Positions 1 to 11,287 of a stretch of DNA of 64,000 nt are shown one piece after another. The stretch comes from an uncultured SAR116 cluster alpha proteobacterium (GTDB taxonomy: Bacteria > Pseudomonadota > Alphaproteobacteria > Puniceispirillales > Marisalimonadaceae), in NCBI GenBank assembly GCA_902550555.1, contig CACCZR010000006.1:1-64000 (forward strand), read 5' to 3'. The translations under genes were made by a program, and so were the position numbers. A model generated the notes under the pieces. That model ran no database searches and had not been told where the DNA came from. It saw nothing but the letters and a program-made list of their open reading frames with translations. How positions within the stretch are numbered: the stretch's first letter is position 1; the number at the start of each line of letters is the position of its first letter.

Positions 1-1193
1 TTAAAATCATCATCTTTTATTGAAGTATTATCTTTCATAAAAGATAATGCTTTGTTTCCATCAAAATCTACAAAAGCCATTCTAGTAATAAGTTTTTCAT
101 CTTCAATTCCAAAGTTTTTTCCTGGAAGCATTGCAAATCCAGTATTCTGAAGTACTTGTTCGCATAGAGTTGTTGCATTATTAATTATATTGTTGTGTTT
201 AATTATTTTCGAAAAATCACATAATATATAAAATCCTCCTTGAGGTCTTATGCATTCTATTCCTGTTTCTGATAATTGATCATAAACAAAATCAGCTACT
301 TTTTTTAAAATTGTTCTTGAGTTGTTCAAATATTCTGAATGATCTTCTGTGTAAGCCTTTACAGCTGCATATTGAATGGGTGCACTAACTGATGTAAATG
401 TTTCACTAGCTAATGATCTAACACTATCATGAATTAATTTTAATTCTTTTGGAAATATTAAGGTTCCTAATCTCCATCCACCAGCACCGCACCACTTACT
501 TAGTCCAGAAGAAATGATAGTCCCTTCAGGATAAAAATGACTAATTGAATGATAATTTCCATTAAAATCTAATTCAGTATAAATTTCATCTGAAATAACT
601 ATAATGTTATTTTCTTTACAAATTTTCGACAATTCTTCTAAATCTTCATTATTTGTTCCAGTCGGATTATTAGGTGAATTAAGTATTAATAGTTGATTTT
701 TATATTTGTTATTTTTGCAATAATCTCTAATTGCATTTGCACTCAAATGCCAATTTGTTTTTTTTGATGTGTTAATCCAATTTACATCTTTTTTCAAAAT
801 CTTTGCTTGTGGTTCATATGAAACCCAACTTGGTTTGGGGAGCAACAAGGGCATTTCTGTAACCATTTGACACTGAAATATAAGTTCTTTTGACCCTGGG
901 CCTATTATCACATTATCTTCTGAATAATTATAAAGATTTTTTTTGGAATGATATTTAGCAACAACTTCTCGAAGTTTTAATAGGCCTGATACATTTAAAT
1001 AATCTTTTTGATGTGCATTTTTTTTTAACGTTTCAATCAGAATTTCTGGCACTGGGAAAGGTGACTGACCAAGTCCAAATTTATAAACATTTTTTCCTTT
1101 ATCAAGAAGTTTATTAGATATTTCATTAATTCTAAGTGTGCTTGACGGTTCGGTATTTCTAAATCTTTCATACAACATATTTTGCTTGTTCAT
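1..1193 (-). CDS. Class I/II pyridoxal-phosphate aminotransferase, C-terminus cut off by window edge
   Basis: Reads on the minus strand from an ATG at 1193 down to base 3 without a stop, so about 397 codons are visible and the C-terminus lies outside the window. The fold-type I aminotransferase pattern is clear: NSPNNPTGT, then SDEIY, then the PLP-lysine segment SGLSKWCGAGGWRLG. An N-terminal GLGQSPFPVP segment also fits the family. It would move an amino group between an amino acid and a 2-oxo acid; the substrate cannot be read from the sequence. The SKWCGAGGWRLG form differs from the SKTFAMTGWRLG form of classical aspartate aminotransferases. It is divergent from the exporter gene at 1248, with 54 bases between them. 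Confidence 0.88.
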   Translation of the reverse strand, partial: MNKQNMLYERFRNTEPSSTLRINEISNKLLDKGKNVYKFGLGQSPFPVPEILIETLKKNAHQKDYLNVSGLLKLREVVAKYHSKKNLYNYSEDNVIIGPGSKELIFQCQMVTEMPLLLPKPSWVSYEPQAKILKKDVNWINTSKKTNWHLSANAIRDYCKNNKYKNQLLILNSPNNPTGTNNEDLEELSKICKENNIIVISDEIYTELDFNGNYHSISHFYPEGTIISSGLSKWCGAGGWRLGTLIFPKELKLIHDSVRSLASETFTSVSAPIQYAAVKAYTEDHSEYLNNSRTILKKVADFVYDQLSETGIECIRPQGGFYILCDFSKIIKHNNIINNATTLCEQVLQNTGFAMLPGKNFGIEDEKLITRMAFVDFDGNKALSFMKDNTSIKDDDF

Positions 1194-1247
1194 TTAAAAA
1201 AAACGTTTAAATATTTAGTGCTTTGATTATATCTGTAACTTAAATTT

Positions 1248-2135
1248 GTGAAAGAAAAACTTTATAACCCACACTTGTTCCTCACCTTAGCTTCATTATT
1301 TTGGGGATTCAACGCTATAGCTGGCAGATTGGCTGTTGATGAGATTTCTCCAATGTTAATTGTTACAGGTAGATGGCTAGGTGTTATGATTATTTTATCA
1401 ATCATATGCAGGCACCAATTAAGCTCAGGGTTTCAAGTTTTTAAATCTCATTATAAATGGATGGTTATAATGGGATTATGCGGGTTTACAACATTTAACT
1501 CTATTTATTATATCTCTGCACATCATACAGTTGCTATTAACTTAGGTATAGTTCAATCAACAATGCCTGCTTTCATAATGATAATATCTATGTTTTGGCT
1601 TAAAACTATAATTAATTTCAAACAAGTTGCTGGTTTGTTAGTTACATTTGTAGGTGTGTCAATTGTCATTTCTAATGGTGACCTTGTATCATTATTAAGA
1701 CTTAAATTAAATAATGGGGATATATTAATGATTTTTGCATGTATTTTTTATGCAATTTATGCTGTTGGTTTAAGAAAAAGGCCAGAAATAAATGACATGT
1801 TGTTGATGACAATTTTTTCATATATTGCATTTGTAGGTTCTTTACCCGGTTTAATCATTGAAATAACTAATTATTCATTCTTTTTTCCAACTGTTAAAGG
1901 ATTAATTATTTTATCAGTTATAATAATATTTCCCTCATTACTAGCACAAATTTTATTTATGAAAGGAGTTAAAATTGTCGGACCATCTTTATCTGGTCTT
2001 TATACAAATTTAGTTCCACTATTTACCTCTGCGCTAGCAATAATAGTCTTAGATGAGGATTTTCATATTTATCATTTAATTTCATTAATTGTAATATTCT
2101 TGGGCATTTACATTTTTGACAGAAAAAAAATATAA
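1248..2135 (+). CDS. EamA/DMT-family membrane transporter
   Basis: A 295-residue, very hydrophobic protein with about ten predicted membrane helices in two similar halves, the usual layout of EamA (drug/metabolite transporter) proteins. The N-terminal FWGFNAIAGRLAVDEISP and the second-half helix ending near KGVKIVGPSLSGLYTNLVP are typical of the family. It probably exports a small metabolite or amino acid; the substrate is unknown. The start is a GTG. The nuo promoter lies in its last codons and just after its stop, so the two transcripts are functionally close although the proteins are unrelated. Confidence 0.85.
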   Translation: MKEKLYNPHLFLTLASLFWGFNAIAGRLAVDEISPMLIVTGRWLGVMIILSIICRHQLSSGFQVFKSHYKWMVIMGLCGFTTFNSIYYISAHHTVAINLGIVQSTMPAFIMIISMFWLKTIINFKQVAGLLVTFVGVSIVISNGDLVSLLRLKLNNGDILMIFACIFYAIYAVGLRKRPEINDMLLMTIFSYIAFVGSLPGLIIEITNYSFFFPTVKGLIILSVIIIFPSLLAQILFMKGVKIVGPSLSGLYTNLVPLFTSALAIIVLDEDFHIYHLISLIVIFLGIYIFDRKKI

Positions 2136-2145
2136 TTGATATAAT
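2116..2145 (+). promoter_or_regulatory. Consensus sigma-70 promoter for the nuo operon
   Basis: TTGACA at 2116-2121 and TATAAT at 2140-2145 are separated by 18 bases, and a TG dinucleotide at 2137-2138 makes an extended -10. Both hexamers match the consensus exactly. The -35 box lies inside the last codons of the exporter gene. Transcription would start near 2152, leaving a leader of roughly 70 bases before the nuoA TTG at 2226. This is pattern matching, not a mapped start. Confidence 0.6.
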
Positions 2146-2225
2146 ATTAATTTTTTTCAAACTGATATTGACATTATTCTATATAATGTTAACTCATTTA
2201 TATAAGGTTTAAATTAAGGATTATC

Positions 2226-2591
2226 TTGAACGAAAATTTAATAAATTATTTACCTATACTTATATTTATTATGTTTGCAATTGCTATATGTGTTGCTTTT
2301 GTAGCTTCAGCTTTTGTGGTCGGTAACCAAAATCCAGATCCAGAAAAAAACATGCCTTTTGAATGTGGTTTTGATGTGTTTGAAGATACTAGAGTAAATT
2401 TTGATGTCAGATTTTATTTAGTTGCTATTTTATTTATTATATTTGACTTGGAAATTGCTTTTCTATTCCCTTGGGCAGTTTCATTAGGTAACATTGGGTT
2501 GTTTGGTTTTTGGTCAATGATGTTTTTTTTGTTAGTTTTAACTTTTGGTTTTATATATGAATGGAAAAAAGGTGCTTTAGAATGGGAGTAG
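2226..2591 (+). CDS. nuoA: NADH:quinone oxidoreductase subunit A
   Basis: A 121-residue membrane subunit of respiratory complex I with three membrane helices. The first loop carries the family signature PFECGFD (near residues 44-50), and [20 protein letters not shown] is the conserved second-helix region with its acidic residues. It forms part of the quinone-site junction between the membrane and peripheral arms. Translation starts at TTG, preceded by AAGGA a few bases upstream. It is the first gene of a complete nuoA-N operon and overlaps nuoB by 10 bases. Confidence 0.96.
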   Translation: MNENLINYLPILIFIMFAIAICVAFVASAFVVGNQNPDPEKNMPFECGFDVFEDTRVNFDVRFYLVAILFIIFDLEIAFLFPWAVSLGNIGLFGFWSMMFFLLVLTFGFIYEWKKGALEWE

Positions 2592-3136
2592 ATGATTTTT
2601 TAGGTAAGCAATTAACTGAAGACCCAAAATTTTCTGGTCAAGACGATATTTTAAATGCTGTTACTGATGAAATCTCTAATCGAGGCTTTATTATAGGTCA
2701 AGCAGATAAGTTATTTAATTGGGCTAAATCTGGATCTTTATGGCCTATGACTTTTGGTTTGGCATGCTGTGCAGTTGAAATGATGCATAGTGCTGCATCA
2801 CGCTACGATATGGATAGATATGGCATGCTTTTTAGACCTAGTCCAAGACAATCAGACGTTATGATTGTTGCTGGAACTCTTACAAACAAAATGGCTCCAG
2901 CTTTAAGAAGAGTTTATGATCAGATGGCTGAACCAAGATGGGTTATTTCTATGGGATCTTGTGCAAATGGTGGAGGCTATTATCATTATTCTTATTCTGT
3001 TGTTAGGGGTTGTGATAGGATAGTTCCAGTTGATATTTACGTACCAGGATGTCCTCCAACTGCAGAAGCTTTAATCTATGGATTGCTCCAACTACAAAAG
3101 AAGATTAGACGTACTTCAACCATTTCAAGAATTTAG
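2582..3136 (+). CDS. nuoB: NADH:quinone oxidoreductase subunit B
   Basis: A 184-residue peripheral subunit that holds the terminal iron-sulfur cluster N2, which passes electrons to quinone. The cluster ligands are the adjacent cysteine pair in [10 protein letters not shown] (residues 62-63), the cysteine in MGSCANGGG (127) and the one in [10 protein letters not shown] (157). The reading frame extends upstream to an ATG at 2561, but the ATG at 2582 is preferred: it gives the usual N-terminus and only a 10-base overlap with nuoA. The surrounding gene order confirms the identity. Confidence 0.96.
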   Translation: MGVDDFLGKQLTEDPKFSGQDDILNAVTDEISNRGFIIGQADKLFNWAKSGSLWPMTFGLACCAVEMMHSAASRYDMDRYGMLFRPSPRQSDVMIVAGTLTNKMAPALRRVYDQMAEPRWVISMGSCANGGGYYHYSYSVVRGCDRIVPVDIYVPGCPPTAEALIYGLLQLQKKIRRTSTISRI

Positions 3137-3144
3137 TAAATTAA

Positions 3145-3726
3145 ATGTCTCTATCAAGTCAAATAAAAGAATATTGTAATGTAAAATATAGATCAATTAA
3201 AGTTGCCCTTAATCAAGTTGAAATATCAGTAGAAAAAGATAATCTTTTAAAATTAATTCAATTTCTTAAAGACGATCCATCTTGTCTGTTTGATCAATTG
3301 TCTGATATAACAGCAGTAGATTATCCAAACAAAAAAGATAGATTTTTAATAATTTATCAATTTTTATCAGTTAGCAATAATCAAAGAGTAAGAGTGTTAT
3401 GTTCTATTAAGGCTAATGATGTAATTCCGTCTATATCTAAATTGTACTTTTCTGCTCTTTGGGCTGAAAGAGAACTTTGGGATATGTTTGGTATTTATGT
3501 TGAAGGTCATCCTGATTTAAGAAGAATATTGACGGATTATGGTTTTCAAGGTCATCCATTAAGAAAAGATTTTCCACTAACTGGATTTGATGAAGTATCA
3601 TATGAAACAGAAAGTAGAAGAGTAGTCTACAATAAAGTAAAACTCACTCAAGACTATAGAGATTTTGACTTTAACTCTCCATGGGGCGCAGAAGACACAA
3701 TTAAGGATAAAAAAAATAATGACTGA
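3145..3726 (+). CDS. nuoC: NADH:quinone oxidoreductase subunit C
   Basis: A 193-residue peripheral-arm subunit corresponding to the 30-kDa subunit of complex I. The family signature is visible in the second half: [20 protein letters not shown] followed by [19 protein letters not shown]. It packs against NuoD and helps form the quinone-binding module. NuoC and NuoD are separate genes here, as in other alphaproteobacteria, not fused as in Escherichia coli. Its end overlaps the start of nuoD by 8 bases. Confidence 0.95.
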   Translation: MSLSSQIKEYCNVKYRSIKVALNQVEISVEKDNLLKLIQFLKDDPSCLFDQLSDITAVDYPNKKDRFLIIYQFLSVSNNQRVRVLCSIKANDVIPSISKLYFSALWAERELWDMFGIYVEGHPDLRRILTDYGFQGHPLRKDFPLTGFDEVSYETESRRVVYNKVKLTQDYRDFDFNSPWGAEDTIKDKKNND

Positions 3727-4897
3727 TACAAAGATCAAACCAATCACAATGAATTTTGGTCCTCAGCACCCTGCAGCACATGGAGTATTAAGGTTGGTTA
3801 TGGAAATGGATGGAGAAATAATTAAAAGAGCTGATCCACATATTGGATTACTTCATAGAGGTACTGAAAAACTTATTGAAAATAAAACGTATGTTCAGGC
3901 ATTACCTTATTTTGATAGATTGGATTATGTGTCTCCAATGAATCAAGAACATGCCTATGCCCTAGCAATCGAAAAATTATTAAACGTAAATGTACCATTA
4001 AGAGGGCAATACATAAGAGTATTATTTTGTGAAATTGGAAGAATTTTAAATCATATTTTAAACATTACTACTTTTGCTATTGATGTAGGTGCTATGACAC
4101 CTCTGTTATGGGGCTTTGAAGAACGTGAAAAACTCATGGAGTTTTATGAAAGAGTTTCAGGTGCAAGGTTGCATGCTTCATATATAAGGCCTGGTGGAGT
4201 TCATCAAGATTTACCTGATGGCTTACTTGAAGATATAGGTCTATGGGCAGATCAATTTCATGTATTTATTGATGATGTTGAAACATTATTAACTGAAAAT
4301 CGTATATTTAAGCAAAGGACTGTCGGTATTGGAAAAGTGTCTAGAGATGAAGCTCTCTCATTAGGTTTTTCAGGTCCATGTTTAAGAGCATCTGGGGTGA
4401 AATGGGATTTAAGAAAATCACAGCCTTATGAAGTATATGATAAATTAGACTTTGATATTCCTGTTGGTAAAACAGGAGATTGTTATGCAAGATATCTGGT
4501 TAGGATGGAAGAGATGAGACAGTCTCTAAAACTTATTAAGCAAGTTATTAGTGAAATTCCTAATGGTGATTATATTACAGAAGATAAAAAAATTGCTCCA
4601 CCAAAAAGAAGTGAAATGAAAGGCTCTATGGAAGCTTTAATACATCATTTTAAGCTTTATACTGAAGGTTTTAGGCCACCTAAAGGAAGGACATATACCT
4701 GTGTAGAGGCACCAAAAGGAGAATTTGGTATTATATTAGAATCAGATGGTTCTAATAAGCCTTACAGATGCAAAATTAGAGCACCAGGGTTTTATTTTTT
4801 ATCATCATTAGATTATATGTCTAAAGGACATATGCTTGCCGATTCCGTGGCAATAATTGGATCATTAGATATTGTTTTTGGTGAAATAGACAGATGA
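3719..4897 (+). CDS. nuoD: NADH:quinone oxidoreductase subunit D
   Basis: A 392-residue peripheral subunit (49-kDa family) that forms most of the quinone-binding pocket with NuoB. The N-terminus [17 protein letters not shown] and the later [14 protein letters not shown] and VTRVSGAR-like ([19 protein letters not shown]) segments are diagnostic. The open frame reaches upstream to 3665, but the ATG at 3719 gives the standard N-terminus and overlaps nuoC by only 8 bases, so it is chosen as the start. The stop overlaps the nuoE start by 4 bases (ATGA). Confidence 0.96.
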   Translation: MTDTKIKPITMNFGPQHPAAHGVLRLVMEMDGEIIKRADPHIGLLHRGTEKLIENKTYVQALPYFDRLDYVSPMNQEHAYALAIEKLLNVNVPLRGQYIRVLFCEIGRILNHILNITTFAIDVGAMTPLLWGFEEREKLMEFYERVSGARLHASYIRPGGVHQDLPDGLLEDIGLWADQFHVFIDDVETLLTENRIFKQRTVGIGKVSRDEALSLGFSGPCLRASGVKWDLRKSQPYEVYDKLDFDIPVGKTGDCYARYLVRMEEMRQSLKLIKQVISEIPNGDYITEDKKIAPPKRSEMKGSMEALIHHFKLYTEGFRPPKGRTYTCVEAPKGEFGIILESDGSNKPYRCKIRAPGFYFLSSLDYMSKGHMLADSVAIIGSLDIVFGEIDR

Positions 4898-5487
4898 AAA
4901 AAGAACAATTAAAAGCAGAAAACTATAAGCTTTGTATTATTGATCAAGTTAAAGTTGATGAAATTTTAGATAAATACCCATCAAATAGAAAGGCAAGTGC
5001 GGTAATACCTTTACTTCATTATGTTCAAAAAAAATCGAATGGTTGGTTGCCGGTACCTGAAATTGAAAGAGTAGCTGAGATATTAGACATGCCATATATG
5101 AAGGTTTATGAAGTTGCTTCTTTTTATACCATGTTCAATCTAAAGCCAGTTGGTAAAAAACTACTTCAACTATGTCATACAACACCATGTTGGTTAAGGG
5201 GCTCAGATGAAATAGAAAAATCTATATTTGATACACTTAAAATTAAAGATGGAGAGACTACACCCGATAAAATGTTTACTTTAATGAAGGTAGAATGTCT
5301 CGGTGCCTGTGTAAATGCACCAATACTTCAAATTAATGACGATTATTATGAAGATTTAGATTATAAATCTACAAAAGAGTTATTAAACAAAATTAAAACA
5401 AAGAAAAATATTAAACCTGGTTCAGTTATTGGAAGAAAGTCATCTGAACCATATGATAAAAATGGGAATAAAAATGTTACAAAATAA
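4894..5487 (+). CDS. nuoE: NADH:quinone oxidoreductase subunit E
   Basis: A 197-residue subunit of the NADH-oxidising module. It carries the binuclear cluster N1a, bound by the four cysteines C94, C99, C135 and C139 in CHTTPCW and [10 protein letters not shown]. The thioredoxin-like fold and N-terminal helical region ([11 protein letters not shown]) match the 24-kDa family. The C-terminal 25 residues are basic and probably disordered. It overlaps nuoF by 14 bases. Confidence 0.95.
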   Translation: MKKEQLKAENYKLCIIDQVKVDEILDKYPSNRKASAVIPLLHYVQKKSNGWLPVPEIERVAEILDMPYMKVYEVASFYTMFNLKPVGKKLLQLCHTTPCWLRGSDEIEKSIFDTLKIKDGETTPDKMFTLMKVECLGACVNAPILQINDDYYEDLDYKSTKELLNKIKTKKNIKPGSVIGRKSSEPYDKNGNKNVTK

Positions 5488-6751
5488 GGATAAAATTTTT
5501 AATAATATTTTTGGCTTTCAAAGCAATAAACTATCTTATGCTTTAAAAAGAGGAGATTGGGACAAAACAAAGAAAATTTTATCTTTGGATCATGATGTGA
5601 TAATTGAAAAAATTAAAAACTCTGGTCTACGTGGAAGAGGAGGTGCTGGATTTTCGACAGGTCTTAAATGGTCATTTATGCCAAAAACTCTTGGTGAGCG
5701 ACCACATTACTTAGTAGTAAATGCAGATGAATCTGAACCTGGGACATGTAAAGATAGAGATATTATTAGGCATGAACCGCATAAGTTGATAGAGGGATGC
5801 TTAATAGCATCTTATGCAATGAGGGCACACAAGTGTTATATCTACATCAGAGGTGAGTTTGCAAACGAAGCTAAAATTTTACAATCAGCAATAGATGAAG
5901 CGTATGAAAATAAGTTGATTGGAAAAAATGCTTGTAAAAGTGGATGGGATTTTGATTTGTATCTTCACAGAGGAGCTGGTGCTTATATTTGTGGTGAAGA
6001 AACTGCTTTATTAGAATCACTCGAAGGAAAAAAAGGTCAACCAAGATTAAAGCCACCTTTCCCAGCTGGAGTAGGACTTTATGGTTGTCCAACAACTGTA
6101 AATAACGTTGAATCAATAGCTGTAGTTCCAACTATACTTAGGAGAGGTGAAAATTGGTTTTCAAAGTTAGGAAAAGAAAATAATACTGGAACAAAATTAT
6201 TCTGTATCTCAGGTCATGTTAATAAACCTTGTAATGTAGAAGAAGAAATGGGTATACCTTTAAGAGAATTAATTGAAAAACATGCTGGTGGAGTTGTTGG
6301 GGGCTGGGATAATTTGCTAGCTATTATACCCGGTGGAAGTTCAACACCAATGTTGCCTAAACAGACTTGTGATATAATAACAATGGACTTTGATTCACTT
6401 AAAAATGCTGGAACTGGTTTAGGTACAGCTGGAGTTATTGTTATGAATAAAACTACAGATATTGTTGAAGCAATAGTTAGATTAGCATTTTTTTATAAGC
6501 ATGAAAGTTGTGGACAATGTACACCTTGTAGAGAAGGTACTGGTTGGATGTGGAGATTGCTTAAAAAAATAGCTTCTAAAGATGCAAGCCCCAGAGATAT
6601 TGATAATCTTTTAGAACTCACTAAACAAGTTGAAGGCCATACTATATGTGCTCTTGGTGATGCGGCAGCGTGGCCTATTCAAGGATTATTTAAAAATTTT
6701 AGAGATGAAATAGAAATGGGATTGAAACAAAAACAAATAGCAGCAGAATAA
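5474..6751 (+). CDS. nuoF: NADH:quinone oxidoreductase subunit F
   Basis: A 425-residue subunit that binds NADH and FMN and holds the tetranuclear cluster N3. The nucleotide-binding glycine-rich segment [13 protein letters not shown] is near residues 51-63, [13 protein letters not shown] follows, and the cluster cysteines are in [15 protein letters not shown] with a fourth in [13 protein letters not shown]. An in-frame ATG exists at 5429, but MLQNKDKIF at 5474 matches the expected alphaproteobacterial N-terminus and shortens the overlap with nuoE, so that start is used. Confidence 0.95.
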   Translation: MLQNKDKIFNNIFGFQSNKLSYALKRGDWDKTKKILSLDHDVIIEKIKNSGLRGRGGAGFSTGLKWSFMPKTLGERPHYLVVNADESEPGTCKDRDIIRHEPHKLIEGCLIASYAMRAHKCYIYIRGEFANEAKILQSAIDEAYENKLIGKNACKSGWDFDLYLHRGAGAYICGEETALLESLEGKKGQPRLKPPFPAGVGLYGCPTTVNNVESIAVVPTILRRGENWFSKLGKENNTGTKLFCISGHVNKPCNVEEEMGIPLRELIEKHAGGVVGGWDNLLAIIPGGSSTPMLPKQTCDIITMDFDSLKNAGTGLGTAGVIVMNKTTDIVEAIVRLAFFYKHESCGQCTPCREGTGWMWRLLKKIASKDASPRDIDNLLELTKQVEGHTICALGDAAAWPIQGLFKNFRDEIEMGLKQKQIAAE

Positions 6752-6771
6752 GTTAATATAAGTAAAATAAT

Positions 6772-8808
6772 ATGGACGAATTAAGAAACATTAATATTAC
6801 AATCGATGGTATTGAGATATCAGTGCCACAAGGATCTACAGTTTTACAAGCATGTGAAGCTGCAGGTGCTGAAATTCCAAGATTTTGTTATCATGAAAAA
6901 CTATCCGTGGCAGGAAATTGCAGAATGTGTTTGGTAGAAATGGAAAGATCTCCAAAACCTATAGCCTCTTGTGCAATGCCTGCCTCTGATGGAATGATTA
7001 TTAAAACATCTTCTGAGATGGTCGAAAAGGCAAGGAAAGGTGTTATGGAATTTCTATTAATTAATCATCCTTTAGACTGTCCAATTTGTGATCAAGGTGG
7101 TGAGTGTGATCTTCAAGATCAAGCACTTTATTTTGGTAAAGGTGAAACTCGCTTTGAAAATTCTAAAAGAGCAGTTTCTGATAAAAATATGGGTCCTTTA
7201 ATCAAAACAACAATGACAAGATGTATTCATTGTACAAGATGTGTAAGATTTGCAAATGAAGTGGCAGGAGTAGAAGATCTTGGAGCAACAGGAAGAGGAG
7301 AAAATGTTGAAATTTCAACATACCTAGAAAAAGCTGTCACTTCAGAACTATCAGGAAACTTGGTTGATTTATGCCCTGTCGGTGCTTTAACTTCTAAACC
7401 TTATCAATTTGTTGCTAGACCTTGGGAGCTTACAAAAACAGAATCTGTTGATGTAATGGATGCAATAGGCTCAAATATAAGAATTGATAGTCGTGATGGA
7501 AAAGTTTTAAGAATATTGCCTAAGAATAACGAAAGTATTAATGAAGAATGGATATCTGACAAATCAAGATATGCAATTGATGGTTTGTCAAAACAACGTT
7601 TGGATACTCCATTTATTAAAATAAATAATAAACTACAAAGAGTTTCATGGGATGAAGCTTTTGAAGTTATAAATTCCAAAATTAGCAAAATTTCAAATGA
7701 AAACTTTGTAGGTATTGTTGGTAATCAAGTTGAGAATGAAGCAATATTTGCTTTAAGAGAATTATTTAAAAAACTCAATTTAAACAAAATTTTACCATTT
7801 CAAAAAAAATTAACATTTTCAAAAGAAAATAGATCAAGTTATTTATTTAATAGTAAAATTGAGGGATTAGATAAATGCGACTATCTGCTATTAATTGGAG
7901 CAAATCCTAGAGTTGATAGCGCTATCTTGAACGCAAGAATTAGAAAAAATTATATTCATAGAGATTTGAAAATATCATCTATTTCATCTCAAAAATTTGA
8001 TCTAAAATTTAATTATGAGTACTTGGGGTCTGATGTCAAAATATTAAATTCAATTTTAGAAAAAAAACATAAAATTTCAAATGATTTTGAAAAAGCTAAT
8101 TTTCCAATGATAATTATTGGAGATGAAGTCTTACAAAGTGATTGTAGTTTAGATGTTCAAAAAATTTCTACGTCTATTCTAAAAAAATTTGGTGGATTCA
8201 AGAAAAACTGGAATGGTTTTAATATATTACATAATTATGCAAGTACAGTTGGTGCAATTGATATATTAAGTGAATATTCTGACTACAACCATTCAGCTCT
8301 AAAAAATGATATTAATAATAATTTAATTAAATTTGTCTATTTGCTTAATGCAGATGATTTTGATTTTGATATAAGTAATTGTTTTGTAATATATCAAGGG
8401 CATCATGGTGATAAGGGGGCTCAATTAGCTGATGTAATTTTACCTGGTGCTGCTTACACTGAAAAAGAAGGGTCTTACACTAATTTAGAAGGAAGGGTGC
8501 AATATTGTCAAAGAGCAACTTTTCCTCCAGGGGATGCAAAAGAAGATTGGACGATTTTAAGAGCATTGTCAGAAAAATTAGGTAAAAAATTAGATTTTGA
8601 TAATTTACTTCAACTTCGTGACATCATGTTTAATTCAAAAACAATGTTAAAATTTGATGAAAATATTTATTCTTCAGAACCTAAAATAACAACAAAATTA
8701 GATTTTAAATCTTCAAAATTAAATTATGAAAATAAAAATTTCTTTATGACATGCCCCATTTCTAGATGTTCAAGTACTATGGCAGAATGCAGTAAGGTTA
8801 ATATTTAG
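6772..8808 (+). CDS. nuoG: NADH:quinone oxidoreductase subunit G
   Basis: A 678-residue iron-sulfur subunit of the peripheral arm. The N-terminal 2Fe-2S domain shows [15 protein letters not shown]; the following cluster region has [19 protein letters not shown] and [13 protein letters not shown]. The long C-terminal half is a molybdopterin-oxidoreductase-like domain without an evident cofactor role and is more divergent, with the conserved [19 protein letters not shown] segment. Length is in the normal alphaproteobacterial range. It begins 20 bases after nuoF. Confidence 0.95.
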   Translation: MDELRNINITIDGIEISVPQGSTVLQACEAAGAEIPRFCYHEKLSVAGNCRMCLVEMERSPKPIASCAMPASDGMIIKTSSEMVEKARKGVMEFLLINHPLDCPICDQGGECDLQDQALYFGKGETRFENSKRAVSDKNMGPLIKTTMTRCIHCTRCVRFANEVAGVEDLGATGRGENVEISTYLEKAVTSELSGNLVDLCPVGALTSKPYQFVARPWELTKTESVDVMDAIGSNIRIDSRDGKVLRILPKNNESINEEWISDKSRYAIDGLSKQRLDTPFIKINNKLQRVSWDEAFEVINSKISKISNENFVGIVGNQVENEAIFALRELFKKLNLNKILPFQKKLTFSKENRSSYLFNSKIEGLDKCDYLLLIGANPRVDSAILNARIRKNYIHRDLKISSISSQKFDLKFNYEYLGSDVKILNSILEKKHKISNDFEKANFPMIIIGDEVLQSDCSLDVQKISTSILKKFGGFKKNWNGFNILHNYASTVGAIDILSEYSDYNHSALKNDINNNLIKFVYLLNADDFDFDISNCFVIYQGHHGDKGAQLADVILPGAAYTEKEGSYTNLEGRVQYCQRATFPPGDAKEDWTILRALSEKLGKKLDFDNLLQLRDIMFNSKTMLKFDENIYSSEPKITTKLDFKSSKLNYENKNFFMTCPISRCSSTMAECSKVNI

Positions 8809-8810
8809 TA

Positions 8811-9851
8811 ATGAATTTTATAAACGATTTTGGAATTAGCGTTTTTGGACATAGTGATTTTTCTTCTTTTATCATTGTTATCTTAAAAATACTTGCCATC
8901 GTATTGCCTTTGTTAATTAGTGTTGCTTATTTAACACTTGCTGAGAGGAGGGTAATTGGATTAATGCAATTGAGAAAAGGTCCTAATGTAGTTGGTCCAT
9001 TTGGTTTGCTTCAACCTTTTGCTGATGCCCTTAAATTAATGTCCAAAGAAACCATAATCCCAAAAGAGGCTAATAAATTTTTATTTTTATTAGCGCCAAT
9101 GATTACTTTTATTTTAGCTCTAATAGCCTGGGCAGTTATTCCTTTTGATGAAAATAACGTATTAGCAGATATAAATGTTGGAATACTTTATTTATTTGCT
9201 GTTTCTTCATTAGCTGTTTATGGAATTATTATTGCTGGTTGGGCTAGTAATTCTAAATATGCTTTTTTAGGTGCTTTAAGATCTGCTGCGCAAATGGTTT
9301 CGTATGAGGTGTCAATTGGTTTAATAATTATAACAGTTTTATTATGCGTTGGATCTTTAAATTTAACTGATATTGTCAATGCACAAAAAAATGTATGGTT
9401 TGCAATACCTCTTCTTCCAATGTTTGTTATGTTTTTTATATCTGTACTTGCTGAAACTAATAGAGCGCCTTTTGATCTACCAGAAGGTGAATCTGAATTG
9501 GTAGCTGGATACTTTGTGGAATATTCTTCGATGTCATTTGCTTTATTTTTTCTTGGAGAATATGCAAATATGATATTAATGAGTGCATTAACTGTTACTT
9601 TATTTTTAGGTGGTTGGTTGCCAATAATTGACCTATACCCTCTAAATGAAATTCCAGGTGTTATTTGGTTCATTATAAAAATAATTTTTATTTTATTTAT
9701 TTTTTTATGGGTTAGAGCTACTACACCAAGGTATAGATATGACCAATTGATGAGATTGGGCTGGAAAATATTTTTACCTTTTTCACTTATATGGGTAGTG
9801 TTGACTGCAGGATTCTTAGTTTTTTTTGATTTAGTGCCAAAAAGTATATGA
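8811..9851 (+). CDS. nuoH: NADH:quinone oxidoreductase subunit H
   Basis: A 346-residue membrane subunit with about eight helices that links the quinone cavity to the proton channels. The diagnostic cytoplasmic loops are present: [20 protein letters not shown] near residue 45 and [19 protein letters not shown] near residue 215. It follows nuoG after 2 bases and precedes nuoI by 7. Confidence 0.96.
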   Translation: MNFINDFGISVFGHSDFSSFIIVILKILAIVLPLLISVAYLTLAERRVIGLMQLRKGPNVVGPFGLLQPFADALKLMSKETIIPKEANKFLFLLAPMITFILALIAWAVIPFDENNVLADINVGILYLFAVSSLAVYGIIIAGWASNSKYAFLGALRSAAQMVSYEVSIGLIIITVLLCVGSLNLTDIVNAQKNVWFAIPLLPMFVMFFISVLAETNRAPFDLPEGESELVAGYFVEYSSMSFALFFLGEYANMILMSALTVTLFLGGWLPIIDLYPLNEIPGVIWFIIKIIFILFIFLWVRATTPRYRYDQLMRLGWKIFLPFSLIWVVLTAGFLVFFDLVPKSI

Positions 9852-9858
9852 GGTTATT

Positions 9859-10353
9859 GTGAAATTTAAAAATATAACAAATGACTTAAAAAAATATTTT
9901 CTTATAGAAATATTTAAGGGTCTTTATCTTACTTTAAAATATTTATTTAAGAAGAAAGTAACAATTAATTATCCTTATGAAAAAGGTAAACTTTCACCTC
10001 GTTTTAGAGGTGAACATGCTCTAAGAAGATATCCAAATGGTGAAGAAAGATGTATTGCTTGTAAATTATGTGAAGCAATATGTCCTGCACAAGCTATTAA
10101 AATTGAAGCTGAGCCAAGAGAAGACGGCAGCCGAAGAACAACTCGTTATGATATTGATATGACAAAATGTATATATTGTGGTTTTTGTGCAGAGGCTTGT
10201 CCCGTTGACGCTATAGTCGAAGGACCAAATTTTGAATTTGCCACAGAGACTAGAGAAGAGCTTTTTTATGATAAAGAAAAATTGTTGGCTAATGGTGATA
10301 GATGGGAAGAACAAATTGCATTAGCTCAAAAAATGGACTCTCCTTACAAATAG
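9859..10353 (+). CDS. nuoI: NADH:quinone oxidoreductase subunit I
   Basis: A 164-residue ferredoxin-like subunit carrying clusters N6a and N6b. The two 4Fe-4S motifs are [12 protein letters not shown] (residues 65-75) and [12 protein letters not shown] (104-114), each followed by a fourth cysteine that serves the other cluster. The preceding [19 protein letters not shown] segment is conserved in the family. The start is GTG, preceded by GAGG eight bases upstream, which supports this choice. Confidence 0.96.
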   Translation: MKFKNITNDLKKYFLIEIFKGLYLTLKYLFKKKVTINYPYEKGKLSPRFRGEHALRRYPNGEERCIACKLCEAICPAQAIKIEAEPREDGSRRTTRYDIDMTKCIYCGFCAEACPVDAIVEGPNFEFATETREELFYDKEKLLANGDRWEEQIALAQKMDSPYK

Positions 10354-10360
10354 AATTTTT

Positions 10361-10960
10361 ATGTACTATTCAATACTATTTTATATTTTTTCACTTTTTG
10401 TAATCTTATCATCAATTGGTGTGATTACATCTAAAAATCCAGTATATTGTGTTCTTTATTTAATTCTTGCATTTATTAATTCTGCTATTTTATTTTTATT
10501 TTTAAATGCTGAGTTTTTGGCAATGCTTTTAATAGTTGTTTATGTCGGCGCAGTAGCTGTTTTATTTTTGTTTGTAGTTATGATGCTCAATATTAATATT
10601 GAAGAGAAAAAATCTAAACTTTTAAAATTTAAACCACTTTCAGTTATTTTAGGCTCAATTATTTTAGTAGAATTTTTGTATTTTTTGATAATAGACAATT
10701 CAACACTTGAAAAGTTATCAAATACACAGAATTTAGAGCAAAAAAATAATACAATTTCTCTTGGTAACATTCTTTACACTGATTTTGCGTTATTGTTTCA
10801 AATGTGTGGAGTTATTCTTCTTGTGGCCATGATTGGAGCAATTGTTTTAACACTTAGAAATAGGCCAGGTGTAAAAAGGCAAATTATAAAGAACCAAGTT
10901 GATACAAAAAAAGAGGATGTTATTGAAGTGGTTAGCGTAAAAAATAATGAAGGTGCGTAA
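10361..10960 (+). CDS. nuoJ: NADH:quinone oxidoreductase subunit J
   Basis: A 199-residue membrane subunit with five predicted helices. The conserved third-helix region [20 protein letters not shown] contains the pi-bulge tyrosine/glycine segment typical of NuoJ. The C-terminal tail (after [10 protein letters not shown]) is hydrophilic and variable. The last base of its stop is shared with the start of nuoK. Confidence 0.94.
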   Translation: MYYSILFYIFSLFVILSSIGVITSKNPVYCVLYLILAFINSAILFLFLNAEFLAMLLIVVYVGAVAVLFLFVVMMLNINIEEKKSKLLKFKPLSVILGSIILVEFLYFLIIDNSTLEKLSNTQNLEQKNNTISLGNILYTDFALLFQMCGVILLVAMIGAIVLTLRNRPGVKRQIIKNQVDTKKEDVIEVVSVKNNEGA

Positions 10961-11286
10961 TGATCGAATTTTTAAATCTTCCAATATTAATTAATCACTA
11001 CTTAATATTATCTTCATTGATTTTCTTTTTAGGTGTTACAGGTATTTTTTTAAATAGAAAAAATGTAATTAGTATTTTGATGTCGATAGAATTGATTCTA
11101 TTAGGTGTTAATATAAATTTTATAGCATTTTCATACTTTTCTAGTGATTTAACTGGTCAAATCTTTTCATTGTTTATTCTAACTGTAGCTGCTGCAGAAG
11201 CTGCTATTGGTCTTGCAATTTTAGTAGTTTATTTTAGAAACAAAGGCACCATTGATGTCAAAGATATTAACGTTTTGAAAGGATGA
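10960..11286 (+). CDS. nuoK: NADH:quinone oxidoreductase subunit K
   Basis: A 108-residue membrane subunit with three helices that contributes to proton translocation. The two conserved membrane glutamates lie in [14 protein letters not shown] and [17 protein letters not shown]. Length and position between nuoJ and nuoL match the family. It is followed by nuoL after one base. Confidence 0.95.
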   Translation: MIEFLNLPILINHYLILSSLIFFLGVTGIFLNRKNVISILMSIELILLGVNINFIAFSYFSSDLTGQIFSLFILTVAAAEAAIGLAILVVYFRNKGTIDVKDINVLKG

Positions 11287-11287
11287 T

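Noticed and set aside
2168..2187. TTGACA and TATAAT as a second nuo promoter
   Set aside because: The two boxes are only 8 bases apart, too close for RNA polymerase. The TATAAT alone might still be used, but the pair cannot be.
9218..9673. 151-codon minus-strand frame across nuoH
   Set aside because: Shadow of a conserved membrane protein with no supporting features of its own.
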